35,064 nucleotides of DNA from Deltaproteobacteria bacterium (GTDB lineage Bacteria; Desulfobacterota; Syntrophia; Syntrophales; UBA5619), in assembly GCA_026388365.1 (NCBI GenBank), contig JAPLJW010000106.1, positions 1 through 35,064 on the forward strand, written 5' to 3'. A program made the position numbers and the translations under genes. Of this stretch, positions 16,895 through 24,792 are shown in pieces. The notes under the pieces are model-generated. The model was not told the origin of the DNA. It did not search any database and saw nothing but the letters and a program-made list of their open reading frames with translations. Each line of letters opens with the position of its first letter. Position 1 is the first letter of the stretch.

Positions 16895-18310
16895 TTATTG
16901 AATAGCGAGAAGGTATGGGACACCAATCCCTATCAGTGCAACAAGGAAAATGATCCCAAAAATGAGTCCCAATGTCCAGAAGTCCTTACGACTGATATAT
17001 CCGCTTCCGTAGTAGACGGGACCCGGACCGGTGGCGTAGGGCGTGATCACACCCATGAGTCCCAGCGAGTAGCAGAGAAGGAGAGCAAAAGTTTTAACAG
17101 GAAGACCCGGGATGGCAGCACCGACAGCCAGCATCACGGGCAGTATAGCCGTGGTGTGTGCTGTGAGGCTTGCGAACATGTAATGAATGATAAAAAAGAT
17201 CACCACCAGGACCACCATCACAACAATGGGTGACATTCCTGTCAGGAGGGCTGCCATACTCTTGGCAAACCAGGTAACAAATCCTACCTTATTGAGGCCA
17301 TCAGCCAGTGCAACAAGGGTGGCAAACCAGACAAGAACGTTCCAGGCCTGTTTGTTTGCAAGGATGTCATCCCACGTGACAGTCCCAGTGATGAGCATCA
17401 AAGAGATGACAAATCCTGCCGCCGTGGTGGCATCTATAAGGTTCCCACCGAAAATCCACAAAGCCAGGGCCAAAACAGCAAGCAGGGCCATTACAAGCTC
17501 CTTGCGGGAAAACTTACCCAGCTTGTCCAGTTCCTGAGATGCCCAAGAGGGTATTTCCTGGCTGGATTTGATCTCAGGCGGGTAAATCTTATAGATGAGA
17601 AAAGGCAGGATTAGTATGAGAATAATGCCCACAGGAAGAAACCCGACGAACCATTCTGTCCATGGAATACTGATTTTTACCGTCTTGTTTACCAGATCCA
17701 GGGCCAGAAGATTTGGGGCTAAAGAGGTGATAAACATGGAACTGGTGACACAGGTTGCCGCAAAGGCCGTCCACATGATGTATGCCCCGATTTTATGAGA
17801 TGTTTCTCCGGGAGAGGACCCATAAAGACCGGGAAGATTACGAATAATAGGGAAAATGGTACCCCCGCTCCTTGCCGTATTCGAGGGCGTAAAGGGAGCC
17901 AGGATGAGATCGGCAAAAGTGATAGCATATCCGAGTCCCAGTGTCTTTTTGCCCAACGTCTTGACCAGGATCAAAGCGATGCGTCTGCCAAGGCCTGTTT
18001 TATCATAGCCCATGGCAAACATAAAGGCCCCAAAGATCAACCAGACCGTCGTGTTGGCAAAGCCGGACAAGGCCCACCGTATGTTATCGGCTGGTTTGGG
18101 GCCGGCCAAACCCAGAACTGCAACAAGGAAGACGCCGATAAACCCCACGGCTGCTGCCGGAATAGGCTCCAGGATCAGGCCCAAAATAACGGCGGCGAAA
18201 ATGGCAAAGAAATACCAGGCAGTCAGATTTAATCCTTGGGGGGCAGGGAGTAAGGCGATCATAATACCCAAAAGCAACGGCAGAATAGCTTTCCACAGAA
18301 TCGTCTTCAT
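16895..18310 (-). CDS. DASS-family dicarboxylate/tricarboxylate transporter (CitT/SodiT-like)
   Basis: This 471-residue membrane protein has about twelve hydrophobic segments and the two divalent-anion:Na+ symporter signatures. The first, with the substrate-site Ser-Asn-Thr, is LAPFTPSNTARSGGTIFPI; the second is ASLTAHTTAILPVMLAVG. It is closest in look to plastid 2-oxoglutarate/malate translocators and bacterial CitT/TtdT exchangers. The ATG has an AAGGAGG site. It lies about 400 bases downstream of the exported lyase on the same strand. Import of the dicarboxylate made by that lyase (for example fumarate), or exchange against succinate, is an inference. Confidence 0.88.
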   Translation of the reverse strand: MKTILWKAILPLLLGIMIALLPAPQGLNLTAWYFFAIFAAVILGLILEPIPAAAVGFIGVFLVAVLGLAGPKPADNIRWALSGFANTTVWLIFGAFMFAMGYDKTGLGRRIALILVKTLGKKTLGLGYAITFADLILAPFTPSNTARSGGTIFPIIRNLPGLYGSSPGETSHKIGAYIMWTAFAATCVTSSMFITSLAPNLLALDLVNKTVKISIPWTEWFVGFLPVGIILILILPFLIYKIYPPEIKSSQEIPSWASQELDKLGKFSRKELVMALLAVLALALWIFGGNLIDATTAAGFVISLMLITGTVTWDDILANKQAWNVLVWFATLVALADGLNKVGFVTWFAKSMAALLTGMSPIVVMVVLVVIFFIIHYMFASLTAHTTAILPVMLAVGAAIPGLPVKTFALLLCYSLGLMGVITPYATGPGPVYYGSGYISRKDFWTLGLIFGIIFLVALIGIGVPYLLAIQ

Positions 18311-18708
18311 CGTTAACCTCCTTGTTTTTTAATACGGACGCAACTCAGGACTGTGTCGAATCCTATTCTCTCAAAGATCTCCGAGACCTCTTGCATAAGT
18401 CACCAGCACATATACACGATTACCTCCATTGCAAATAAAAAATCCAATGTGCTAACTCCTTATCAAGATGCCTGATAAATCAATCTCATTTATTTCTTTT
18501 TGAAGTCAAACATTATTTTCAAGGTTGACGTTTTACTGATTTCAGTCAACTATACGCACCCCCGCCCACCCGGAAAATCGCCCTCTAAAAATCTGCACCT
18601 TCAACCGATGATCCGTAAAACAGAGGAAAAGACCAACGAATTATTTTTCGGATACCTGGTCCAGCCCAAGCCTTAACTTTAAAAGTCCTATTTTTCAGGA
18701 CGGGCTGA
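18311..18708. other. Gene-free gap between the lyase and the DASS transporter, with an inverted repeat
   Basis: No gene is supported in these 398 bases. A nested inverted repeat lies at 18524-18550: GTTGAC (18524-18529) with GTCAAC (18545-18550), enclosing ACTGATTTCAGT (18535-18546). It sits upstream of the DASS gene and could be an operator for it. The last bases before 18709 hold the weak terminator listed separately. Confidence 0.4.
18685..18701 (-). terminator. Weak hairpin after the exported lyase gene
   Basis: On the minus strand GTCCT pairs with AGGAC around a seven-base loop and is followed by CTTTTAAAG. The stem has only five pairs, so termination would be partial; the DASS gene may still be read through. 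Confidence 0.4.
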
Positions 18709-20220
18709 CTAATTGCCGCTGTTCAGGAGCTTGCCGAAATCAGCGTCAAGCTTGGCCAGCGAGGCATTGATCTTGGCGCGCTTTTCCTTGATCCACGCGT
18801 CTTGTTCCGCCAGCTTTTGGTTCGCAATCTTCAGCATACGGGCCAGTTCAGCCGGCTGCGGGCCACCAACCGTGGCACGGTTGTTGACGATGGCGACCGG
18901 GTTGAGCGTCGAACGGAATTCTTCTTCGCTCATCGGCAGTTCGCCCGCTTTGTTGTAGTCCTTGACGGCTTCCTTGTAAATGCGTTGCGCTTCGGCATAC
19001 GGGAAGTCAAGTGGCTTGATGTTATTCTTCTTCGCGAAGTCCACGACTTCGGAGGCGAAGTGGTGGCCAACGCGGAACGGCAGCTTGTACTTGCGCATCA
19101 GGACGTCAGCCAGTTCTTGCGAGGCGGTCCAATCGTTGTTCAGTTCTTCCAGGGCGCGATCCGGGCTGATCACGAGCGAGTTCAGGATCGTGTCCCAGCT
19201 CTTCAGGAACTTGATGGCGCTGTTGACCATCGTGCTATTGATATCCACTTGCTTCGGGTCGGACATGCCCGGGGTGATATTGTGTGTGAGGATGATGGTA
19301 CCCAGCGCGAGCGAGATCGCCGTCGAAGCGTCACGGCGCGTATTGTTCAGGATGCCGGGATTACGCTTTTGCGGCATCGCGCTGGACACGTAGGTGGTGT
19401 CGCCACCTTCCTGCAACAGGATCCACGGACGCGCTTGGGCGTACTGGGTCATCATGTCTTCGACGAAGTTGCCGACGTGCAACGCGATGCTGGTCACGAC
19501 GGCGCCGACTTCAACCGGATGTTCCATCGAAGAGATTTGGGAAGCGTCGTACGCATTGTCCACGATCGTGGCAAAACCCAGGTAGTCGGCCATGCGGGCG
19601 CGGTTCAGCGGCCAGCTCGTGCCGTTCAGCACCGTGGTACCCATACCGCAGCGGTCGATACGGGCATAGGCTTCACGCAGACGCTGCGCGTCGCGTTCGA
19701 GGCCGGCAGCGTGTCCCAGCAGGTAGTGGGCGTAGCTGTTCGGTTGAGCGGCCACACCGTTGGTGTAGTTCGGGACGATCGTCTTGGTGTGGCGTTCGGC
19801 CAGCTTGACCAGGGACCTGGAAGCCTTGTTCAGTTGGTCGGCCAGGGCCAGCACGTCTTCACGCAGGATGGCGGCACGGTAGGTGGCGTGCATGTCCTGG
19901 CTGGAACGGCCGGCGTGCAGCAGCGTCACCTCCGGACCGGCGGCTTTGATCAGCAGCGGTTCCACCTGGATGACGTCGGTCGGACGCTTGGCGCCCGGTT
20001 GGTTGCCGTCTTTGATGACCTTGGCAACACCGGCAGCGATGCGCGGAGCGATCGCCTTGTCGAGCAGGCCTTCATCCGTGTTGATCACGGCGGTGGCCTT
20101 GTTCATTTGGCCCAACCAAAAGAATTCATCACGGAGGGGGGCTGTTTGCTGGGCAAAGCCGGGCAGTGCCAGGGCGGCGACCATTACCAGAGCGAAGGTG
20201 CAAACACGAAACGTCAACAT
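18709..20220 (-). CDS. Exported argininosuccinate-lyase-like enzyme (fumarase/aspartase superfamily)
   Basis: Members of this superfamily split C-N or C-O bonds, usually releasing fumarate. The 503-residue protein shows the superfamily signature SSAMPQKRNPG (279-289). An argininosuccinate-lyase-like HAGRSSQDMHATYR (102-115) and NTDEGLLD near 48 are also present. Unusually for this cytoplasmic family, it starts with a clear Sec signal peptide, MLTFRVCTFALVMVAALALP then GFAQ, so it should work in the periplasm. The ATG has an AAGGAGGAG site. Arginine codons are mostly CGC/CGT, unlike the housekeeping genes nearby, and the sequence style recalls Betaproteobacteria, suggesting transfer. Substrate unknown; an N-substituted aspartate such as EDDS or a related compound is possible. 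Confidence 0.82.
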   Translation of the reverse strand: MLTFRVCTFALVMVAALALPGFAQQTAPLRDEFFWLGQMNKATAVINTDEGLLDKAIAPRIAAGVAKVIKDGNQPGAKRPTDVIQVEPLLIKAAGPEVTLLHAGRSSQDMHATYRAAILREDVLALADQLNKASRSLVKLAERHTKTIVPNYTNGVAAQPNSYAHYLLGHAAGLERDAQRLREAYARIDRCGMGTTVLNGTSWPLNRARMADYLGFATIVDNAYDASQISSMEHPVEVGAVVTSIALHVGNFVEDMMTQYAQARPWILLQEGGDTTYVSSAMPQKRNPGILNNTRRDASTAISLALGTIILTHNITPGMSDPKQVDINSTMVNSAIKFLKSWDTILNSLVISPDRALEELNNDWTASQELADVLMRKYKLPFRVGHHFASEVVDFAKKNNIKPLDFPYAEAQRIYKEAVKDYNKAGELPMSEEEFRSTLNPVAIVNNRATVGGPQPAELARMLKIANQKLAEQDAWIKEKRAKINASLAKLDADFGKLLNSGN

Positions 20221-20236
20221 GGTATCTCCTCCTTAT

Positions 20237-20500
20237 AAATGAAATGTTTATCGATTTCGGCACGCGGAGGGTTTCCGCGTAAGCGGTTGTTGCCTTCCGT
20301 TCTGTTCCCCCCCCTTCATAGACCAGAAATTCCGCGATCCGGATCAATTCGTTGTAGGTTTCCGGAAATTTCGTTTCCAGGGAGATCAGGAAATCCCTTT
20401 TCTCCGAGGTTCTCTGTTTTTCCGAAATGGGGAATGTTTCCACAAGACCGGAGACGATATCTTCCCCCTGAACGCAGAAGATGAAAGGTTGATCGCAGGT
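20237..20500 (-). pseudogene. Protein-like open frame without start, probable gene remnant
   Basis: Between the UxaA-like large subunit and the exported lyase, one minus-strand frame opens just after the upstream stop and reads a protein-like sequence that includes GLVETFPISEKQRTSEKRDF and ETYNELIRIAEFLVYEG. It has no ATG and no ribosome site. It runs on into the lyase gene in the wrong frame. It looks like the tail of a gene cut by rearrangement. I do not recognise the family. Confidence 0.35.
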
Positions 20501-20501
20501 A

Positions 20502-21662
20502 TCATATCACAGGGCCCGTAACATAAATATCCATGGCTTGCACGTAGCCAGAGACCTCGGCCTTGGTTGCTGCGCCCGAGGCCGATTCGATCATCTTTTC
20601 AAAGATCCGCAGGCCAGCTTGCTCGAGGGACTCCTCCCCATCCATGACCCCGTGCACCGACAGGTCCATGTGATCCTGCATGCGCCGCCAGGTGACCTCA
20701 TTGCCGGTTACCTTGATCACCGGTACGAAGGGGAATCCCTGGGGCGCCCCGAGGCCGGTGGTGAAGACGATCAGGTTGGCGCCGGCCGTGGCCATTCCCG
20801 TGAGCAGCTCCGGCTCCCGACCCGGAGAGTCCATGACCACCAGGCCTTTGACCTTTGGACGCTCCCCGTATTCGTAAACGGCCTGTACCACTGCCCCGCC
20901 GATCTTGGCAATGGCGCCCAGGGACTTTTCCTCGATGGTGGTGAGCCCTCCTTTGATATTTCCGGGCGTAGGCTGGCCGCCGCGCATATCGACACCCATG
21001 GCCTTGACCCGTTGTTCCATCCGATTCACGAGCCGCAGGAGATCCCGGCCTGTCTGTTCGTCCTTGCACTGCCGGGCCAGGAGATGCTCGGCGCCGATAA
21101 TTTCCGTCACTTCGCCCATGATGATGGATGCGCCCTCCGCTACCAGGCGTTCCACGGCGACTCCCAAAGTCGGATTGGACGCCAATCCGCTGGTGGTGTC
21201 CGAACTGCCGCATTTGAGCCCCACCACGAGGTCGCTCAGGGGGCATTCCACGCGCTGAATCCGGGAGGCGTCGACGGCCATCTGCTGGGCGGCCAGCACA
21301 CCCAGGGCCGTGGTCTTGGCGGCGCCGCCCTCGTTCTGTATGCCGATGACCTGCACCGGTTTTTCACAGTCCTCGATGGCTTTGGCCACTTGCGCAACAT
21401 CCGTTCCTTCACATCCCAGCCCCACCAGGACAACGGCCGCCAGATTCGGATTTTGTCCCAGTCCGATGAGGGCCTGCGTGACCCTCGCCAAGTCGGGCGG
21501 GGTCTGGCAACAACCCTGCTGATGGCTGAAGGCCACCGCGCCCTTTACCTGTCCGGCAATCGCACGCGCCACCTCGTTGGCGCAGACCACCGTCGAAAGT
21601 ACCCCCACGTAGTTCCGCGTGCCCACGCGGCCATCCGCTCTTCGATATCCCAAAAAATTCAT
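20502..21662 (-). CDS. UxaA-family dehydratase/sulfo-lyase, large subunit (SuyB-like)
   Basis: This 386-residue protein corresponds to the catalytic part of altronate dehydratase (UxaA family). It starts MNFLGYRRADGRVGTRNYV and has conserved cysteines in QQGCCQTP, GLGCEGTD and GLKCGSSDTTSG. The GSSDTTSG stretch and the late LTGMATAGANLIVFTTGLG are family marks. In E. coli UxaA the small SAF domain is fused to this part. Here it is a separate gene just upstream, as in (2R)-sulfolactate sulfo-lyase SuyAB and some other sugar-acid dehydratases. The ATG at 21662 has a GGAG site, and the frame upstream of it (to 21698) overlaps the small subunit. Reaction candidates: elimination of sulfite from sulfolactate, or water from a hydroxyacid. 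Confidence 0.85.
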   Translation of the reverse strand: MNFLGYRRADGRVGTRNYVGVLSTVVCANEVARAIAGQVKGAVAFSHQQGCCQTPPDLARVTQALIGLGQNPNLAAVVLVGLGCEGTDVAQVAKAIEDCEKPVQVIGIQNEGGAAKTTALGVLAAQQMAVDASRIQRVECPLSDLVVGLKCGSSDTTSGLASNPTLGVAVERLVAEGASIIMGEVTEIIGAEHLLARQCKDEQTGRDLLRLVNRMEQRVKAMGVDMRGGQPTPGNIKGGLTTIEEKSLGAIAKIGGAVVQAVYEYGERPKVKGLVVMDSPGREPELLTGMATAGANLIVFTTGLGAPQGFPFVPVIKVTGNEVTWRRMQDHMDLSVHGVMDGEESLEQAGLRIFEKMIESASGAATKAEVSGYVQAMDIYVTGPVI

Positions 21663-21694
21663 GACTCCACTCCGTCGCATGTGATGAAACGATT

Positions 21695-21985
21695 TCAAGC
21701 CAGGTCGCCGCGGCCGCGCGTGCTCTCCACGTTGTGCACGTGAACGTGCTCGCCGGGCTCAATGTCGTGTGTTGCCAGACCGATCACCGTTCCATATTTC
21801 AAGATCTCTTCACCTTTGTCGATGTGGCGCAGAGCCAGCTTGTGGCCCAAAGGAATCTCCTGAGCCACCTTGATGCTCACGTTCTCGTCTTCGATTCCCA
21901 TTGCAGCGCTTTCCCCCGCCGGAATATCCTGAATGGCAGTCGCCACATTGTCCTGCCGCTTGATCACAATCGCATTCCTACGCAT
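21695..21985 (-). CDS. UxaA-family small subunit, SAF domain (SuyA-like)
   Basis: The 96-residue protein is a single SAF domain. The closing motifs are typical of the altronate dehydratase N-terminal domain and SuyA: IPLGHKLALRHIDKGEEILKYG and IGLATHDIEPGEHVHVHNV. The histidines in HVHVHN are conserved in the family. It starts seven bases after the PrpD-like stop and ends 32 bases before the large subunit, so the two are surely co-expressed and should form one enzyme. A SuyA role is favoured by the neighbouring cysteate/sulfolactate-type enzymes but not proven. Confidence 0.85.
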   Translation of the reverse strand: MRRNAIVIKRQDNVATAIQDIPAGESAAMGIEDENVSIKVAQEIPLGHKLALRHIDKGEEILKYGTVIGLATHDIEPGEHVHVHNVESTRGRGDLA

Positions 21986-21992
21986 CGCACCC

Positions 21993-23348
21993 TCACATTG
22001 TATGTAATTTCCGGAGCGCCTCCGCCCACCGGAGCACGTTTTGTGTTCCCGGCAACTCCTGGATGGACTCGAACATCCTCTCTGAAGCGACGACGCCCCA
22101 GACCAGTCCGGTTAGTTTCAGAAACTTGTCGCGCTTCTCATCCGCCGTCATGGGCAATTCCGGGTCACCCTTGCGTACCGCCGCCGATGCCGTGAAGGTC
22201 TCTCCCCCGGCGCGGAGGGTGATTTTTGCCGGCCTCTGCCCCGGGACCCCGCCCAAACCGTCATCGGGCACAAGCCTGATTCTCTTGAGAAGATCTTTTA
22301 TCTCCCCGCTCTCACGAAGCTCTCGGGAGAACTCCTCTTGTCCCACACGCCCCTTGAGGAGGGCGACGGCCACACAATACGGGATGGAAAACTTCGCCTG
22401 GTTCTCGTTCGCCGGAAAAGGCAGACCGGCAATCTTCAGCGATACGGGATGGGCGCGCACCTCGATCTCCTCCACCTCTGCCAGGGAAAACTGCCCGTGG
22501 AGCTTTAGGATTGCCTCAATCGGGGTCATGGTATGCCCACAAACCGGGTAGTTTTTAAAAGTGGTGGTCGGTGTAAGCCACTCTTCCCCCATGCCGGCCG
22601 TGCAGGTGCGTACTTCAACCGGTTCGGGGACCATGGCGGAGAAGAAACCCTGTCGCCCTTCGAAAATGGTCGTTGGCCCCTCGATCCCTTTCTGGGACAG
22701 CAGGGCCGCCAGCAGGCCGGCGTGGGCAGCCTTGGCGGGATGCAGGTTCTTGGCTTGCGGGGCATCCGGAAGAACTTCCCAAAGTCCTGCGGCCTGGGTG
22801 CCGGCAAGTCCGAAGGCGCCCGCGGTTTGCCGGGAATTGAGGCCGAGGGTTCGAGCGGCGGCAGCAGCCGCACCGAAGGTTCCCACGGTTCCGGTGGTGT
22901 GCCAGAGTTTGTAGTGGGCCGGGTTGACGGCCGAAGCCAGGCGCATGGAGACCTCGTACCCGGCCACGAGGGCAGTCAATAGTTCCGCCCCACAGATCTC
23001 CGCCCGGCAAGCGCCGGAGAAGGCAGCCGACAGGATCGGAGCGCCGGGATGGTATAGGCCGGCGCGATAGCTGTCGTCAAACTCCAGGGCATGGGATGCG
23101 CTCGCGTTCACCAGCGCCGCCCAAAGCGGCTCTACCGGCTTCAGATCGCCCACCCGCAAGGCCCGGCCCGGCCCATCATAGATCGGCGCCAGGGATAGAA
23201 ACGCCTGACTCAGAGGCGAGGCGAGTCCGGCGGCGGCATTGGCAAACCAGTCCGCAAAAAGCTCAAGGGCGATTTGACGGACCTCCGTCGGCAAGCGCGT
23301 CCAGTCCAATTCACAGACGAAGCGCGCATATTGTTCAGACAAAGTCAT
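21993..23348 (-). CDS. MmgE/PrpD-family protein
   Basis: This 451-residue protein matches MmgE/PrpD by its all-alpha N-terminal domain with HALEFDDSYRAGLYHPGAP and the HTTGTVGTFGAAAAAARTLG segment. Further marks are the late KNYPVCGHTMTPIEA and a small C-terminal alpha/beta domain. Members include 2-methylcitrate dehydratase, cis-aconitate decarboxylase and iminodisuccinate epimerase. There is no propionate (prpB/prpC) gene nearby, so methylcitrate metabolism is unlikely. Pairing with a fumarase-superfamily lyase directly upstream recalls the iminodisuccinate epimerase/lyase pair. The ATG has an AGGTGAT site. The gene lies 49 bases after that lyase. Confidence 0.85.
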   Translation of the reverse strand: MTLSEQYARFVCELDWTRLPTEVRQIALELFADWFANAAAGLASPLSQAFLSLAPIYDGPGRALRVGDLKPVEPLWAALVNASASHALEFDDSYRAGLYHPGAPILSAAFSGACRAEICGAELLTALVAGYEVSMRLASAVNPAHYKLWHTTGTVGTFGAAAAAARTLGLNSRQTAGAFGLAGTQAAGLWEVLPDAPQAKNLHPAKAAHAGLLAALLSQKGIEGPTTIFEGRQGFFSAMVPEPVEVRTCTAGMGEEWLTPTTTFKNYPVCGHTMTPIEAILKLHGQFSLAEVEEIEVRAHPVSLKIAGLPFPANENQAKFSIPYCVAVALLKGRVGQEEFSRELRESGEIKDLLKRIRLVPDDGLGGVPGQRPAKITLRAGGETFTASAAVRKGDPELPMTADEKRDKFLKLTGLVWGVVASERMFESIQELPGTQNVLRWAEALRKLHTM

Positions 23349-23397
23349 AAAATATCACCTGGAGAGACCCATCTCTCAATGATATCTTTATAGACCC

Positions 23398-24768
23398 TCA
23401 TGTGGCTGCAACGCTGGCCAGTAGCCGATCCACCCGCAACTTTACCGCCTGGGCCACTTCGGCGGACAGTCCCAGATACCCGGCGGGGTCCAAAACTTTT
23501 TCAATGTCCGCCCTCTGGCACTGGGCCGCCACCTCGGGATCGGACATGAGCTCGTCAATCAGGTGCGTCTCTTTTTCAAACGCCCGCATCGAGGCCAGAT
23601 AAACCTTTTCGTGGGCCACCGGCAGAGGAAAATGCTTTTCCAGCAGGAACATTACCTGCTCCGAGAGCAGCATGCCCTGGAGAAGGTCCGTGTTCCGGAG
23701 CATGCGGCCTTCATTGACCGTGAGTCCACCCAAAAGCACCATCAGATGATTCAGGAGGCCGGACAGGTACACGAAGCTCTCGGGGACGGCGATCCACTCA
23801 TTCTTCCAGCGGGAGGCGTCCCGTTCGTTTTCCTGCCCCATGACTTCCAGCGCCACACTGGCATTGGCCCTGATCTCCCGCTCCAGCACCATGATCCATT
23901 CGCTGTGGATGGGATTGCGCTTGTGGGGCATGGTGCTGCTGCCGATCTTTCCGGCCGAAGGCTCCAGCAATTCCCCAATCTCCGTCTTGCTCAGGTTGTA
24001 GACCTCCCGGGCGATCCTGGCCCCGGTGCCGGCGAGAAGCGCACAAAGCGTCATCATCTCGGCGATTCGATCCCGGGAGCTGTGCCACACCGTCTCCGGC
24101 ACTCCCAGTCCCAGGAGGTCGAGCGTCCTTTTCTGCACCTCGAATCCTTGCTTCCCCCAAGAGGCGAAATTACCCACTGCGCCGGTCATGTTGCCCACCA
24201 GTATCCGCTCTCGGGCCATGGTCCACCGTTCATGCTGCCGGGATAGTTCCGAGAGCCAGATGGCCGCCTTGAACCCGAAGGTGATCGGGAGTGCGTGTCC
24301 CCCATGCGTGCGGCCGACCATGATGGTTTGCGCATGCTTGCCCGCCAGATCGGAGATGAGGTGCATGATACCGGCCAGGCGTTCCATCGCCAGACCATAG
24401 CCGTCCTTGATCATCAGCATCATGGCGGTATCGATGATGTCCTGCGTCGTGGCGCCGAAGTGCAGGTAGCGAGAGTGGTCATGCGCGATCACACGCCGGA
24501 AATCGGACAGAAGCCCGAGCAGGCTGTGGCCGGTGCGCTTTCCGCTGGCTTTGACCGCTTCGAGATCGATCAATGCTACATCCGCTTTTGCGGCGATGAT
24601 TTCGGACGCTTCTTTCTGGATCATCCCCATGGCAGCCTGGGCCTTGGCCAAGGCTGCCTCCACGTCGAGCCAACGCTGAAAGGAGGCTGTTTCCTCAAAC
24701 ACCCGCCGCATGTCGGCCGTACCGACCGAATCTCCGAAAACAATGCTATCCATGATGTGAACCGTCAT
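23398..24768 (-). CDS. PurB-like lyase of the fumarase/aspartase superfamily
   Basis: The 456-residue protein has the superfamily signature GSSTMPHKRNP (276-286) and the earlier YLHFGATTQDIIDT (101-114) and GRTHGGHALPITFG stretches. It is most like adenylosuccinate lyase and 3-carboxymuconate cycloisomerase relatives. It has no signal peptide. It is embedded in a catabolic operon rather than with purine genes, so a role in purine synthesis is unlikely. A C-N lyase acting on a succinyl-amino compound, releasing fumarate, is an inference from the family and from the PrpD-like neighbour. The ATG has a GAGGG site. It lies 24 bases after the CuyA-like pseudogene. Confidence 0.85.
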   Translation of the reverse strand: MTVHIMDSIVFGDSVGTADMRRVFEETASFQRWLDVEAALAKAQAAMGMIQKEASEIIAAKADVALIDLEAVKASGKRTGHSLLGLLSDFRRVIAHDHSRYLHFGATTQDIIDTAMMLMIKDGYGLAMERLAGIMHLISDLAGKHAQTIMVGRTHGGHALPITFGFKAAIWLSELSRQHERWTMARERILVGNMTGAVGNFASWGKQGFEVQKRTLDLLGLGVPETVWHSSRDRIAEMMTLCALLAGTGARIAREVYNLSKTEIGELLEPSAGKIGSSTMPHKRNPIHSEWIMVLEREIRANASVALEVMGQENERDASRWKNEWIAVPESFVYLSGLLNHLMVLLGGLTVNEGRMLRNTDLLQGMLLSEQVMFLLEKHFPLPVAHEKVYLASMRAFEKETHLIDELMSDPEVAAQCQRADIEKVLDPAGYLGLSAEVAQAVKLRVDRLLASVAAT

Positions 24769-24792
24769 TTCACACCCTCGCTTGAATTTATT

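Noticed and set aside
18311..18460. A tiny minus-strand frame with a good ribosome site upstream of the DASS gene (ending VYMCW).
   Set aside because: It is only about 15 codons with no ATG start, and nothing links it to the transporter; chance is the simplest explanation.
18802..20238. A 478-codon open frame antisense to the exported lyase.
   Set aside because: It is a shadow frame; the minus-strand frame has a signal peptide, ribosome site and superfamily signatures.
20538..21743. A 401-codon plus-strand frame antisense to the UxaA-like genes.
   Set aside because: It is a shadow of the large subunit gene, without recognisable motifs.
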